Shown here piece by piece: positions 46,906 to 58,883 of a stretch of DNA of 64,000 nucleotides. Every line of letters begins with the position of its first letter. The first letter of the stretch is position 1. Source of the DNA: Rhizophagus clarus (lineage: Eukaryota; Glomeromycota; Glomeromycetes; Glomerales; Glomeraceae); NCBI GenBank assembly GCA_015698045.1, contig BLAL01000266.1:124001-188000 (forward strand), given 5' to 3'. The position numbers and the translations under genes are program-made. The notes under the pieces are model-generated. The model was given only the letters and a program-made list of their open reading frames with translations, was not told the origin of the DNA and did no database searches.

Positions 46906-47203
46906 TACATGAAACTGAAATTGATTAATTTTGACCTCTGAAATGGTCAAAATAATCAAAATAATTTTGACTTAATCCCCTTTAAAAGTCAAAATGGCCA
47001 AAATTATGGCATAGTCATGTGATTTTTATAGTAAATAATAATATTAAAATTCAAAGTTAATGATCTTTGCATCTAGTAATCCAATTTTTATGATCCTTAT
47101 ACAGTTGAATTCAGCTTATCGAGAGGATTTCAATGATATGTGTTGCATATTTATAGCATCAATATTGACAGAGTTATTTATGTTTAAAATTTAGTATTAA
47201 ATA
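46906..47203. mobile_element. Foldback MITE copy 2, truncated
   Basis: It starts TACATGAAACTGAAATT after TA (46904-46905) and aligns along about 298 bp with the reverse complement of the element at 5753-6170. Shared phrases include CATAGTCATGTGATTTTTAT, TTCAGCTTATCGAGAGGATT and AGCATCAATATTGACAGAGT. The homology stops near 47203, so the other terminal repeat is missing. Confidence 0.8.
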
Positions 47204-48115
47204 TTTTTTTAAAATTGTTTTAATAAAAAAAAATAATTTATACTTTTTTAAAATTATCAAGAAAAATTATAATTTGCAAATTTATACAATTCTGTAAAAT
47301 CTAATTCTGCGTAGTTTTAAGAATATGATGATGCATAGTACTGAAAAATTTCATGAATTTCTGCGCAATTCAGTAAACACAAAAAAATTTGCAAAAATTT
47401 TTACAAATAAATCTATAAGATTCTTTAACTTTTTATTAGTATATATAATTACTTTATTTAAACTAATATGTTAATTATTATTTTAAAATATAATAAATTT
47501 ATTATTTTATTAAAAGTATAATCTATGCAAAAAGTACATTTTAAATTGTTATTACATATATATATTATTAAAAAACTTTAAAATAAATGCATCTAACGTT
47601 CTTCAAAGTTAGCAGTATTCATTATAATAAATGCTTCTTTAGCATTTTAAATCTAAAAATAATATGTTAAAAATTTTAAAGAACACTTTTAAAATTCCAT
47701 CCAAGGATTAAAGAAAGCCATAGATTTGTAAAAGAAGAAAAATAAAAATGAAAACATTAGTAAGCTTTTTATTAAAAAATAATAATAAAAAATTAAAGAA
47801 TTTCAAATACCTTCAAAATTCCATACCTACAAAAAAAAAACATTAGCAAATATTTTGTTAAGTAAACAAAAAAAAAAAATAATTTGAAACCTACCTTTAA
47901 ATATTAGGAATTTATTTGGCTTTCTGTATTAAAAAAAAGGTAAAAATATTAATACATATTTACTATTACTATACTTTTTTGCAAATTATGTCTATAAAAA
48001 TATGCCATAATTAATTTTAGCATAGAATTTTTTTTTGACATAATGCTATATTAGTTGTATTGTATTTTTATAGCCATATTGTATACAGACGTAATGTCAA
48101 AATCAGATTTGATCA
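47204..48115. other. AT-rich gene-free DNA
   Basis: AT-rich sequence without a recognisable gene or terminal repeat. Confidence 0.55.
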
Positions 48116-48119
48116 TCAA

Positions 48120-48310
48120 AAAATTATTTATTAATTGTTTTAATAAAAAATATAAAAAATAATTATTTATTAATTATTTTAATGAAAATATAAGAAAAAA
48201 AACAATTATTCATTAATTATTTTAACAAAAAAATAAGAAAAAAATAATTATTTATAATTATTTTAATGAAAAAATAAGAAAAAATGATTATTTATTAATC
48301 ATTTTTTTTT
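48120..48310. repeat. AT-rich tandem repeat, about 45-50 bp unit
   Basis: About four copies of a unit with AATTATTTATTAATTATTTT and AATGAAAATATAAGAAAAAA follow each other. Confidence 0.8.
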
Positions 48311-48349
48311 AAATTATTTAGTCAACCTGACTTGAAACTTTACGTATAA

Positions 48350-48870
48350 TACCAAATATTAGTTTTGGCTTTTTTTAAAAAAATTTGCATATAAAAAATA
48401 ACAGAGTATTAGTTCTGATATTTTTTTCTTTGATTTTAGATGTAAAATACCAGAATATTATTAGTTCTAGCATTTTTTTTAATTTTGCATATAAGAATGC
48501 TAGAATTTGGCATTTTTAATTTTGTATAAAATGTCAGAACTAGATATTTTTTTAATTTTATATATAAGAATGCCAGAACTAATAATGTTCTGGCATTTTT
48601 TTCTTTGATTTTGGATGTAAACCGCTGAAACATTATTAATTCTAGCATTTTTTTTTTAATTTTACATATAAGAATACCAAAAATTTAGCATTTTTTAATT
48701 TTGCATATAAAATATCAGAACTAAGCATTTTTTTTAAAAAAATTTATGTATAAAAATGCCAGAACTCAGCATTTTTTAATTTCATATATAAAATGTTAAA
48801 ACTAATATTTTAACATTTTTTTTAAAAAAAATTGTATATAAAAAAATTCAGAACATTAGTTTTAATGTTT
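48350..48870. repeat. Hairpin-forming repeat array, cluster 2
   Basis: Units such as AATGCCAGAACTAA pairing with TGTTCTGGCATT (about 48569-48600) are linked by TTTAATTTTATATATAA-like spacers. It is the same family as cluster 1 but more decayed. The open frame 48436-48648 on the minus strand is a by-product of the repeats. Confidence 0.8.
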
Positions 48871-49329
48871 TTTATTTTAATTGTTCAAAGCATAGCGGAG
48901 GATCTTTTACTTTTATGCATAGTATCAGAGCATGCAATGTCATTCTGTACTATAGCCTGATCGATGAATAAGATTTTGTATTACATGTATACAAAAAATT
49001 GTTACGTATTCTAATCATCTAGTGTTACTGTTTATGTATTAATTAAATTAACTAAATGCGTAACTTTGTGATATTAGCAAAACTTTAATAAATGTATACA
49101 TCTTTTTGTTTTATTACAATATTTTAAAATTTTTTGTGTCAATTGTATTAAATTCTTAGTGGAAAAGTTTTTTTATTGATCATCATGAAATAAATCAAGT
49201 CAAAAATTTAGTCAAGTATAGCGGTAATATTTTGATACATTTTTTCTTTCTAGTGTTACAATATTTAAGTATTAGTAATCATGTAATTAATACTTCAGAT
49301 ACTTAACAATTCTTGTTACTTAGTTTTAA

Positions 49330-49920
49330 ATATAAAAATGCCAGAACTAGTAATGTTCTGGCATTTTTTTCTTTGATTTTAGATACTTTTGGATGTAAAA
49401 TACTGGAACATTATTAATTCTAGTTTTTTTTAATTTTATGTATAAGAATACCAAAATTTAGTATTTTTAATTTTACATATAAAATGCCAGAACTAGGCAT
49501 TTTTTTTAAAAATTTATATATAAAAATGCCAGAACTTGGCATTTTTTTAATTTCATATATAAAATACTAGAACTAATATTCTGATATTTTTTTTTAAATT
49601 TTGTGTATAAAAAATTTAGAACTTTAGTTCTGGCATTTTTTTTTAATTTTGTATAATAAAATACTATAATATTAGTTCTATTTTATATAATAAATGGTAG
49701 AATTAATGTCATGATATTTTTTTTAAAAAAATTGTGTATAAAAAAATCTGGAACATTAGTTTCAGCATTTTTTTATTTTAATTTTACATATAAAAATGCC
49801 AGAATTTAGCATTTTTTTTTTTAATTTCATGTATAAAAATACTGGAATTAATATTTCAACATTTTTTTTTAAAATTTTGCATACAAAAACACCAGAATTT
49901 AGCAGAATTACCAGTTTTAA
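49330..49920. repeat. Hairpin-forming repeat array, cluster 3
   Basis: It opens with a near copy of a cluster 2 unit (AATGCCAGAACTAGTAATG then TTCTGGCATT, 49335-49367). At least eight more degenerate units of the AATGCCAGAACT / AGTTCTGGCATT type follow. Confidence 0.8.
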
Positions 49921-50639
49921 TTTTTTAATCCATGTTTCTATTATTACAAAATGATAAATATAATTACATTTATTAAATGCATTATGTTTATCAAAATGCA
50001 TTACATTTATCGAAATATATTACAACTATTGAAATATATTGCAGCTGTCAAAATTCTACCAAAATAATTATAGTTACGTTAATTCAGATTTGGCACAGCT
50101 GTTACCATATATTTTGGCATTCTAAAAATCTAATTCATAGAGAAATATACTTTTAAAATAAATTATCTCATAATTTAATAATCCAAATTTAATAATCTTT
50201 TTTTTTATTTAATAGTTCTTATTTTTTACATCAAAAATAAAAAAAGATTATAAAATTTAAATGTTTAGATTAAAAGTTATTTACAAATAAAATTTTTAAA
50301 TTTTAGGACTATTTTAGTTATATTGTATCATGATTTAATTTATGAAAAATACTAATTCTAGTATATATTACTTTTCTTTTACTTTTAATATTTTAATTAG
50401 TTTTTATAAACTATTAAACTTCTACTATATAAAATTTTATATAAAAGTAACTGATTATAACAAAATATTTATAATTTATTTTTTTTAAATGCATATTATT
50501 TAGTAAAAGTACTGAAAAAATAGTTTTTTTTAAAGTTTCTTTTAACAAAACTAAAAAAACTAACTTATTCCTTTATTTATGTTTAGAAATACTATTTTAA
50601 CTTGAAATACTTAGAATTTAACCTTTTAAATATTTAATA

Positions 50640-51370
50640 TAAAAATATAAATAGAATATAAATGCAAAAAAGATTTTTTTTGAATTAAGAATATTAAAAA
50701 ATATTCCTTTCTTTTTTTAAAAAAAAATATAACTTCTTAAATAATAGAATAAATAATAAATTAAATGGAAAAAAGTGAAAGACTTTTTTAACTAAAATTG
50801 AAAATAATTTTTCTTCTTTTTTTCTTTAAAAATATGGTCTTTTGAATAATAAAATAAACAGTAAATTGAATAGAAAAGAGAAAAGATTTTTCTTTTAATT
50901 AAAAACTTTACTAAAATTCTCTTTATTTTTTTTATCTTAATTATGACTTTTGAATACTTAATTTTAAAATTAAATGAACAGTAAATTAATGGAAAAAATT
51001 AAAAGGAGAAAAGAAATTATTTTTTTTTAAATTAAAAATGTTATTAACATTTTTTTTCCTTTTTTTTTTCTTTAGAAATATTTTTTTTAATTAGAAATAT
51101 TACTAATATTTCCTTTATTTTTAAAGACTTTTGATTGCAACTATTGAATACTAGATTTTAAAATATAAATACAATAGTAAATATAATATAAAAAGAAAAA
51201 AAGAAATTTTATTGAATTAGGAATATTATTAACATTTATTTCTTCTTTCTTTTTCTTTAAAAATATAATTTTCTAGATAACGAGATAAAAGTAAATCAAA
51301 TGGAAAAAAAGAAAAAAAATAATTTTTTTTAATCAAAAATAATGATATTTTTTTTCTTTTTTTTAAAAAT
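50640..51370. repeat. Degenerate AT-rich tandem repeats, about 110-130 bp unit
   Basis: Blocks recur with the order GGAAAAAAG-type purine run, ATTAAAAATATTA, TTTCTTC-type pyrimidine run, AAAAATATGGTCTTTTGAATA, then AATAAACAGTAAATTGAAT. About five to six units are visible. No coding capacity. Confidence 0.65.
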
Positions 51371-51905
51371 TGCTAAATTTAAATAACTAATTAGTAAATT
51401 GGCTGTTTAGTTTTTAGTAATACTAGTTGTGATTAAAAGAGAACCCCAAACATTATTAAAATAACTCACATTTTTTTTTACTCATTTTTCTCAAAATTAA
51501 GCCAATTTGCTCTTTTAGTTTTTTAAAGATATCTCGCCATCTATTTAATCAATTTGGATAAACGTTTTTTTATTTTGTAGATCTTATTGAAAGTTACATT
51601 TTAAAAAAAATTCACAAAAAACATGTTTTTTAGCTTTTAAATTTCACATCAATTTGTTCTTTTTTATAATTATGAGTTATATCAGTAATGTCTGGAATTC
51701 TATTAAAAGTAAAACTAAAATAAATCAGAATTTTAATTGATATTATATTATTTTTTACTTAAAAATTTGAATTATAAATATCCATTAATTATCATATATT
51801 TTATTATACTTAATACTAAATTTTAAAAACTACATTTAATATTTAATAATTTTTAATAAATTTATAATTTACTTTTATAAAAATATATTATATCTACTAT
51901 ATTAC

Positions 51906-52068
51906 AGTTAAATTAAATAAAATTTATTAATATTTTTTATTTATTTTTTGCAAAAAATAAAAATTTGCTAATAAAAATTAACTAATCAATATAAAATATT
52001 AAATTTGTAAAATTTTATATAAAGAAAAATGATTTAACTCAAATGATTTAATTGAAAAAGAAGAAAAG
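51906..52068. repeat. Left arm of an inverted repeat enclosing the Tc1/mariner element
   Basis: Words such as AATAAAATTTATT, TTTGCAAAAAATAAAAATT, GCTAATAAAAATTA and ATGATTTAACTCAA recur as reverse complements, in mirrored order, at 55606-55735 on the far side of the element. The arms therefore lie outside its TA duplications. Confidence 0.65.
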
Positions 52069-52445
52069 GAAACAAATTAATAAGATTTTTATTTATCGCC
52101 GTTTTCAAAATGGTGCGATTTTCGATCACATGACAACGTGTTACAAATTACGCGAATTTTGCATTTTTTTGCGAACTCTTTTTAAAATTTATAACAAACG
52201 TTGCGAATTCTTTTTACAAATATATACTATGGGTCTTACAGTTACTATATTCTGAGTTTCATAGTACTAAAGTAGTTCTTTACCTTCGAATTCTCAAAAA
52301 TATTACCTCTAATAAAACGAATTCCCGCGAATTTTTGCGAATTTTCGCGAATTTTTTTAGTTTCTCTTTTTTTTTATTACAAAATACGCTTTAGTTGTTG
52401 AAAATTAACAATATTATAATTTCTTAAAGCAATATTAGATTAAGG

Positions 52446-53535
52446 ATGGGAAAAAGTCTAAGTGAAGATTTGAGATGGCGAATTATTTATTGTCAAGCTG
52501 AGGGTTTAACGCAAAATGAAATTGCTAAAAGAATGTATGTTAGCGAGTCAACTGTTTATAAAGTCTGTAGAATTTTTAAAAAATGGGGATGTGTAAAAGA
52601 TCCATTTGTTGGTAAAGTGGGAAGGAGAAAAATATTATCAAGACAAGATATGCAGGTAATAATTATTTTGATGTAATAACTATATATTATTTTTTATCTA
52701 ACAGAGTTTATAATTTATAGGTATTGGAAAGCTTGGTTAAAGACAAAGTAGATTGGTACCTTGATGAATTGGTACACGAGATGGAGCAGAGAATAGGAAA
52801 ACTGGTTTCTATTCCAACATTATGGCGTTCTCTTAAATTTTGTGGTATAACTAGAAAGAAAATACAAAAAGCATCAAAAGAAAGAAGTGATATATTGCGA
52901 GGTGTTTATTTATATAATATTGGAATGAATTATACTGCTGAACAACTAATTTTTATTGACGAATCTGCGAAGGATGAGAGGACACTTACCAGATTATATG
53001 GCTATTCTTCTATCAACACTAGAGCAAAAAAAAGTGTTGTTTTTGTTAGGGGAAAACGTTATACTATTTTACCTGCCCTATCTTTAGAAGGTTTCATTGC
53101 TGTAGATATTATGGAAGGGAGTTGTGATAAAGAGAGATTTAAAACTTTTGTTTTAACACAATTGGTAAATAATTTATATTTATATCATTATTTAGAATTT
53201 TTTATTAACAATATTCATTTGTTTTCAATAAGATACCTCAAATGAATCCATATCCGGCTAAACATAGTGTATTAGTTATGGATAATGCACGTATACATCA
53301 TGATGATGATTTAGTTACAGCAGTAGAAGACATTGGTGGGAAAATACTTTATTTACCGCCCTATTCACCAGATTTAAATCCCATTGAAACAGCTTTTTCA
53401 GCGTTAAAATCTTGGTTAAAAAGATACAGAGATTTTGCAAATTATTTTGACCCAATATATTTAATTTTAGTTGCATTAGCTCAAACTACACCAGATATAG
53501 CAAAAAAATATTTTGAAGAATCAGTTTATTTATAA
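52446..53535 (+). CDS. Tc1/mariner transposase, DD34E catalytic triad
   Basis: Three exons (52446-52655, 52721-53164, 53233-53535) join in frame to 318 residues. The N-terminus is a helix-turn-helix (LSEDLRWRIIYCQAEGLTQN, EIAKRMYVSESTVYKV), followed by a second DNA-binding half (VDWYLDELVHEMEQ, SIPTLWRSLK). The catalytic residues are D150 (IFIDESAKDERT), D235 (VLVMDNARIHH) and E270 (YSPDLNPIETAF). The spacing D-84-D-34-E is that of the Tc1/IS630 superfamily. It cuts and pastes DNA into TA sites. No internal stop or missing key residue is visible, so it may be active or only recently silenced. Both introns are GT-AG and short (65 and 68 bp). Confidence 0.92.
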
Positions 53536-53674
53536 ATAAAATAAAATTTTGAAATTTATTTTCATTTATAATGTGTATATTTATTTGTAATACCATTAAC
53601 TTTTATTGAATTATTATACTAATAAAATGAAATATACAAAAATATATACAAAAAATGTAAAATATGTACTGAAA

Positions 53675-55319
53675 TTACTCATATTTTTTTGCCTCATCAC
53701 GCAATATTTGTCTACGTCCAATAATTGTTACACCCATTGAAATATATTCAGATTCTGATAATCTTGTAAGTTGATTAACAAGAATTTCCTGTTCTTCAAA
53801 AACAGATAAATAGCATGTAAATTTTCCATCTCCATATTCTTGATCTAGGTTTTTCAAAAAATCTTCCATACTTGGTATAGTTTTTTTTGTTAAATTGTGA
53901 TTTAATGATGTTTGTGAAGAAATTGATAAACTTTGATCTGATAATTGTGAGATAATTGAAGATCTTCTTGAATCATAATCAGAATGATAATATGGATATG
54001 ATGAATAATACATTTGTTGAGGATAATAAGAATGGTAGGGATATTGAGAATATGTTGTCATTTGAGAATTATTAATGAAATCATCAGTAACATTAGAAGA
54101 ATTTCTTTTAATTACTTTTACTGAATGCATCATACTAAACATAGCATGATTAGGAGGAGTATCTAAATCTGTATTTTTATTTACCTATAATAAAAATAAA
54201 ATAAATTTAATAATATTATAAAATTTAAAACTTGTAATATATTTGTAAATACATACAATTTCTTTAGCCCATAAACTAATTGCAAAATTAGTTAAAGGTA
54301 AATGACGGTCCTCTTTAATAAAACAGTGTTTGTGATTTTGAACATCACAAATATACTTATCATTTAATTTTATTACATAAGAACCAATCAATGCTTCATT
54401 TTTATCCAAATCTGCTTCTTTAGGTGTACGCTTCTTTGCACGTTTTTTTGATGGCGGTTGTGATTTGGACTTAGTATTTTGGGTATCATTATCTGATCCT
54501 TCATCAGATTCCTGTTCTGAAATTTCATCACTCTATAATTTTATTAGATATATAATAGTTTTGTAAATAATTTTCAAAAATAATAAATACCTGACGTGAT
54601 TGTTTCTTAGATGCTTCTTTAAGTGTAACAACAACTACTACTTTTTTATTTCCTGTTGTCATACTTTGATAATCTTTTAAAAATTCATCAAACGCTTCTT
54701 CGTTACCTAAAAGTGTTCCAGCTCCACTCTCTGAATATGATTTGTATGCTAAAGTATATTCATTTTTATATATTAATCCAACTTGTTCACAGATAAATGA
54801 CTCAAGTTTATCCTTAAAATCAATAAAGGTTGGATATTCTAAATTAAAGCTAATTATTATAGCAGGCAATGTTTGTTTGTTTTGTTTGATAGACATGCGT
54901 AATTTGAATTCTATTTGCGGTGGTATAGATGGTGTAGATGGTTGAGAAGAAGTATCATCGGTTGGTGAAGGAGGAATGATAATAAATTTTTTATCTTTAT
55001 CAGCCGCTTTAATATCTCTGTTAATTTGACTGTTGCATGCCGAGCAAAGTATACAATTACATGGCTGTTCCATATTCAACTTATATCCATATTTTTGATT
55101 GCTAAATGATAAAGCAATTTTTATTTTTTCATGTATTTTATCTGGTTTGTAAGCTAAGTTTCTAAAATATGGAACTTTTTCAGTACGATTTTTTTGGTTG
55201 GTTTGACCGTTTTGTTACAATCACAATTATTTGATGTCAAATCTATACCACAATACATGCATATTTGACATATAAAACACACTCCAATTTGGTAGTTTCT
55301 TGGTGGAATAGAAGACATT
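53675..55319 (-). CDS. Transposon passenger protein: Cys-rich N-terminus, SAM-like C-terminus
   Basis: Three exons are seen: 55319-54591, 54532-54257 and 54184-53675 (TAA side at 53675), about 500 residues. The N-terminus (MSSIPPRNYQIGVCF) has clustered Cys residues (CFICQICMYC, CDCN, then CNCILCSACNSQ), suggesting metal binding. A middle part (about 54870-54640, EYPTFIDFKDKLESFI) precedes a basic/acidic linker with KKRAKKR, a candidate nuclear signal. Then comes a His/Cys patch (YICDVQNHKHCFIKEDRHLP, LTNFAISLWAKEI) and PPNHAMF. The last 65 residues (MEDFLKNLDQEYGDGKFTCY, GRRQILRDEAKKYE) resemble a SAM interaction domain. The wording recalls multi-copy Rhizophagus proteins. A one-base indel in the T7 run at 55189-55195 appears to break exon 1. 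Function unknown. Confidence 0.7.
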
Positions 55320-55605
55320 CTTATATACACTTTATATACGCGAAATAGATTTTTTACGCGTCAAAAAACTCAAAAAAATTTGATTTTTATTTTAAAATCT
55401 TATTGGACAGATCACAATGTTACACAGATTTTGGAATTCGAATTCTTTTTTTTGTTGACAACTCCTCAAATTTGAAAATCGCACCATTTTGAAAACAGCG
55501 ATAATATATTATAAATAAATTAATATTTTAATTAATTAAAATTTAAAAAAAAAAAATTTTAAATATAATAATAATTAATATTTTTTAAAGAATTTTACTA
55601 ACCTG

Positions 55606-55735
55606 TCTTCTTCTTTCTAATTAAATTACTTAAGTTAAATCATTGCTTCTTATAATAAATTTATAAATTTATTGATAAGCTAATTTTTATTAGCTAATTT
55701 TTATTTTTTGCAATAAATTTTATTTATGTTAAACT
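55606..55735. repeat. Right arm of the inverted repeat enclosing the Tc1/mariner element
   Basis: Mirror image of 51906-52068, for example TTGCAATAAATTTTATTTAT at 55708-55727 and TTAAATCATTGCTTCTTATA near 55635-55655. Confidence 0.65.
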
Positions 55736-55745
55736 AAAACTAAAA

Positions 55746-58001
55746 TTTATATATTTATAATGTTTAATATAATTAAAAAATAATTTGTTTTAATTATTTA
55801 TTATAAAACTTGTAGTAGTAAATAAGTGATTAGGAAAAAAAAAATAAAATAAAAAAAAGATAATTGAAAATAAATTTAAAAATAAAAAAGACAATAAACT
55901 TTTTTTCAGTAAAACAAATTTTTTTTTTTTATTTATTAAATTAATATATTATTAATAATTTCAAATTTAACACTAAAAAAAAAATATAATAAAATGTAAC
56001 AAAATGATAACAAAAAAAATAGTAGTAATATTTTGTTTTATCCTCTAATAGATCTATAGAAATCAAAAGAAAAAATAAAAAAAATATAAGTATAACCAAT
56101 ATTGCAATAAAATACAACTAGTAAGAAATACTAACTTTTTTTATTTTCTTCTATTATAAGTTATTTAAAACCTAAAGAAAAAAAATAAAAAGTAAATTGC
56201 AATATATTAATAAATAAAAAAACAACCAACTTTTTATTTTTTCTTTTAATAAATTTCTGAACTTTAAAGAAAAAGAAAAAGAGAATAAAAGAAAAAAAAA
56301 GAAAGAAAAATATGATAAGAATAAAAGGAATAGGAATGAAAGAAAAAGAAAAAAAATGGAAATAAAAGATAGATAAAAAGAAAAGAAAAGAAATAAAGAA
56401 AAAGGGAAACAAAAGATAAAAGAGAAAAAAAAAAGAAAATAAAAGATAAAAAAAAAAATAAAAAAAAAATAAAAAATAAAAGAAGGGAAAAAAATAAAAG
56501 ATAAGAAAAATATAGTAATAAGAAAAAATAAAAAAAAAAAGAGAAAGTAATTGTTATTTATTATGTTAGTAGTAAATAAATGGGTTATTATCCTTCAGAT
56601 AATAATCCATTTGATTATTACATATAGTATAGTAAATAATTTTTTTATCATTTTGAATATATTAATTGGTATAATTGGTGAAAAAAATCCTAAATATCAA
56701 TTAGTAGCCAGATTATAATGTTTTTTATTAAAAAATAAATCAGATCAATAATTATATAATTTTTACTAATACAAGATATTTGTTATAATAACAAATTTTT
56801 TATAATAAATAAACTTTAACCAAAAAAAAAGAAGAAACTAGCTAAAATTTGAGAAGAAATGTAAATTAAATGAACTTCAAGTAAAAATGTAAAAGAAAAT
56901 CCAAAAAGAAATTCATAAAAATCTTCATAAAGAAATAGAAAAAAATAAAAAAACTCTTATATTAAAAAGAAATTCAAGAAACCCAAAAAAAATATGAGCA
57001 TAAACCAAAAAAAATCCAGGAGATTAAAGAAAAAAATCCAAGAAGAAATTTTTTTTTTAATTCAAAGATCGTGTTATATTTATTGTAAAATATTTGATTA
57101 AAAATATTATATACAATTTATATAACTCACCCAGCTTATTAGCTAAATGTGATTTATAAATGCCAAGAAGAAATCCGATCAAAAAAAAGAAAAAAACTGA
57201 TTAATAGTTATAAAAATAAATAGATTTTTAAAATTTTGAATATTTAAAACTTACCATTGATTAAAATACTAAAAAACTTACAAAAAAAAAGAAATAGTTA
57301 ATTAGTAAGAGATAAAATTAAATAAAAATAATACTAAAAAACCTATAGTATTAAAAGATTAAAGTTTGAAATGTTAAAAGCAAAAGAAGAGTAATAGACT
57401 AGTGAAAATGCTATAATAAACAAATAATGTTTATACATAATTGGATTTACATTTAATTATATAATAAAATAAAAATTATCTGGTAAATAATAATTTTCTT
57501 ATATAAAAATTATTAGGTAAAATCACTCTGGTTAAATCATTACAAGTTAAAATTAGTCTTATACTTTCTAAAATATGTATTAAAACTTTTATAATTTATA
57601 AAAAAAAAATCCAATGTAAAAATATTAGAAAAGTAATTTACTTTTGCAATATAAAAATTATATAATAATTAATCTTACAAAATTGGACTATTTAATAATT
57701 TTAAAAATGGTAATAATTAAAATTTATTATATTAAAATTTGTTATAAAAAAGAGGAATTATATAATAAACTGTAAATTTATTAATACAAAGTATTAATTA
57801 TTACAAAATTAATATTATAAATATAAAAATATACCATTAAATTACTTTTTTAATACAAAATTTTTTAAGTATTAAAAACATTTTATAAAAGCTGAAAATT
57901 TAAAATTAAAAAGCAAGTCATTAGGAACAATACTATAAAATTTATTTTATAAAAATACAATTAAAAAACTCTATAAATAATCTAAATAATATAAAAAGTA
58001 T
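55746..58001. other. AT-rich gene-free DNA with purine-strand bias
   Basis: Long A/G-rich, almost T-free stretches on the plus strand (56260-56560) alternate with ordinary AT-rich DNA. The minus-strand open frame at 56161-56412 simply translates the pyrimidine-rich complement (Phe/Ser runs) and is not a gene. Confidence 0.6.
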
Positions 58002-58883
58002 CTATACATATTCATTTAAATTTATAGCTTCTTTGATCTTTTTATAAACATTTTGATCAAAACTTTGTTTAAATGGTTTAATTTTGATAGAAAAATCATG
58101 TTTTGTAATATATTCAAATTTAATATGAGGTAAAAAAGGTTCCAAAGATTTACCCAAACAATAAAAATCATCAATATTCCAATCATTTATATCCTTATTT
58201 TTTAAATTAGTTTTTGCCATACACCATTTTAATAGACAATCCCAAATTTCAATTTCATCAATAACGATATCAACCCTTTTTACCAAGTATAATAAAGTTT
58301 CTTTATCCAAACCAATAAAATCATCAGCTCTAAATATTATATGAGGTAATTCAGTTACAATATTTTTAACATAATTTCTTAATTTAGTAAAATTGGAATA
58401 TTGAGAAGTAACATCATAAAAATGAGTGAAATATCTTTGAATAGAATTATGAGTTTGTTTAAGAAATATATCTTGTAAATAATCTATTATTTCAAAGAAA
58501 TGTAATTCATCAGCGGCAATCAAAACATCCAAAATAACTTTAGGTTCAAGAGAATCTATATCAAGAATTCCACCGTAAATATATCTTAAAATAATATTAA
58601 AAACTTTAGGAGAAATATTTTTCATTTCAATAATAATTTGCTTTTTTTTAGTTGTTATAAGAGAAGATAATAATTTTTTAAAATAAATTGATCTTTGAAT
58701 TAAAATAAAAGAATGAACGTAAAATTCTTTATAATTATCATCAAGACCAACTTTTATTAAAACATCAAAATTATTGCTATTTTCCAATAATTCAAGATAA
58801 TGATTTGATAAATCTATAAAAAAAGATTTTTTTGAGACGATTGAAAAATTTTTCTTTAATAAGGCTTGTTTTTCGGATGACAT
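58002..58883 (-). CDS. BTB/POZ-BACK domain protein
   Basis: A single-exon gene of 293 residues, starting MSSEKQALLKKNFSIVSK. Residues about 38-140 form a BTB domain (NFDVLIKVGLDD, EFYVHSFILIQRSIYFKKLL, ISPKVFNIILRYIYGG) and residues about 145-255 a BACK domain (FIGLDKETLLYLVKRVD, EIEIWDCLLKWCMAKT). BTB proteins of this kind are usually Cullin-3 substrate adaptors. In Rhizophagus the family is greatly expanded and often continues into a TLD domain or Kelch/Sel1 repeats. Here the protein stops soon after FKQSFDQNVYKKIKEAINL, where the TLD would normally begin, so it is a short or truncated member. The start is the first Met of the frame; a T-rich stretch (58940-58970) lies upstream. Confidence 0.85.
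   Translation of the reverse strand: MSSEKQALLKKNFSIVSKKSFFIDLSNHYLELLENSNNFDVLIKVGLDDNYKEFYVHSFILIQRSIYFKKLLSSLITTKKKQIIIEMKNISPKVFNIILRYIYGGILDIDSLEPKVILDVLIAADELHFFEIIDYLQDIFLKQTHNSIQRYFTHFYDVTSQYSNFTKLRNYVKNIVTELPHIIFRADDFIGLDKETLLYLVKRVDIVIDEIEIWDCLLKWCMAKTNLKNKDINDWNIDDFYCLGKSLEPFLPHIKFEYITKHDFSIKIKPFKQSFDQNVYKKIKEAINLNEYV

Larger units (their letters stand above)
52096..55501. mobile_element. Autonomous Tc1/mariner element with passenger gene (3,406 bp)
   Basis: TA duplications lie at 52094-52095 and 55502-55503. Terminal inverted repeats of 28 bp differ at one position: the left starts TCGCCGTTTTCAAAATGG then TGCGATTTTC, and the right on the other strand starts TCGCTGTTTTCAAAATGG then TGCGATTTTC. 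Inside are a transposase gene (plus strand, 52446-53535) and a larger gene on the minus strand (53675-55319), convergent with 139 bp between their stops. Ordinary Tc1/mariner elements are 1.2-2.5 kb and carry only the transposase, so both the length and the second gene are unusual. Confidence 0.88.

Noticed and set aside
56161..56412. Phe/Ser-rich minus-strand frame
   Set aside because: Direct translation of a purine/pyrimidine-biased tract; looks membrane-like only because of TTT codons.
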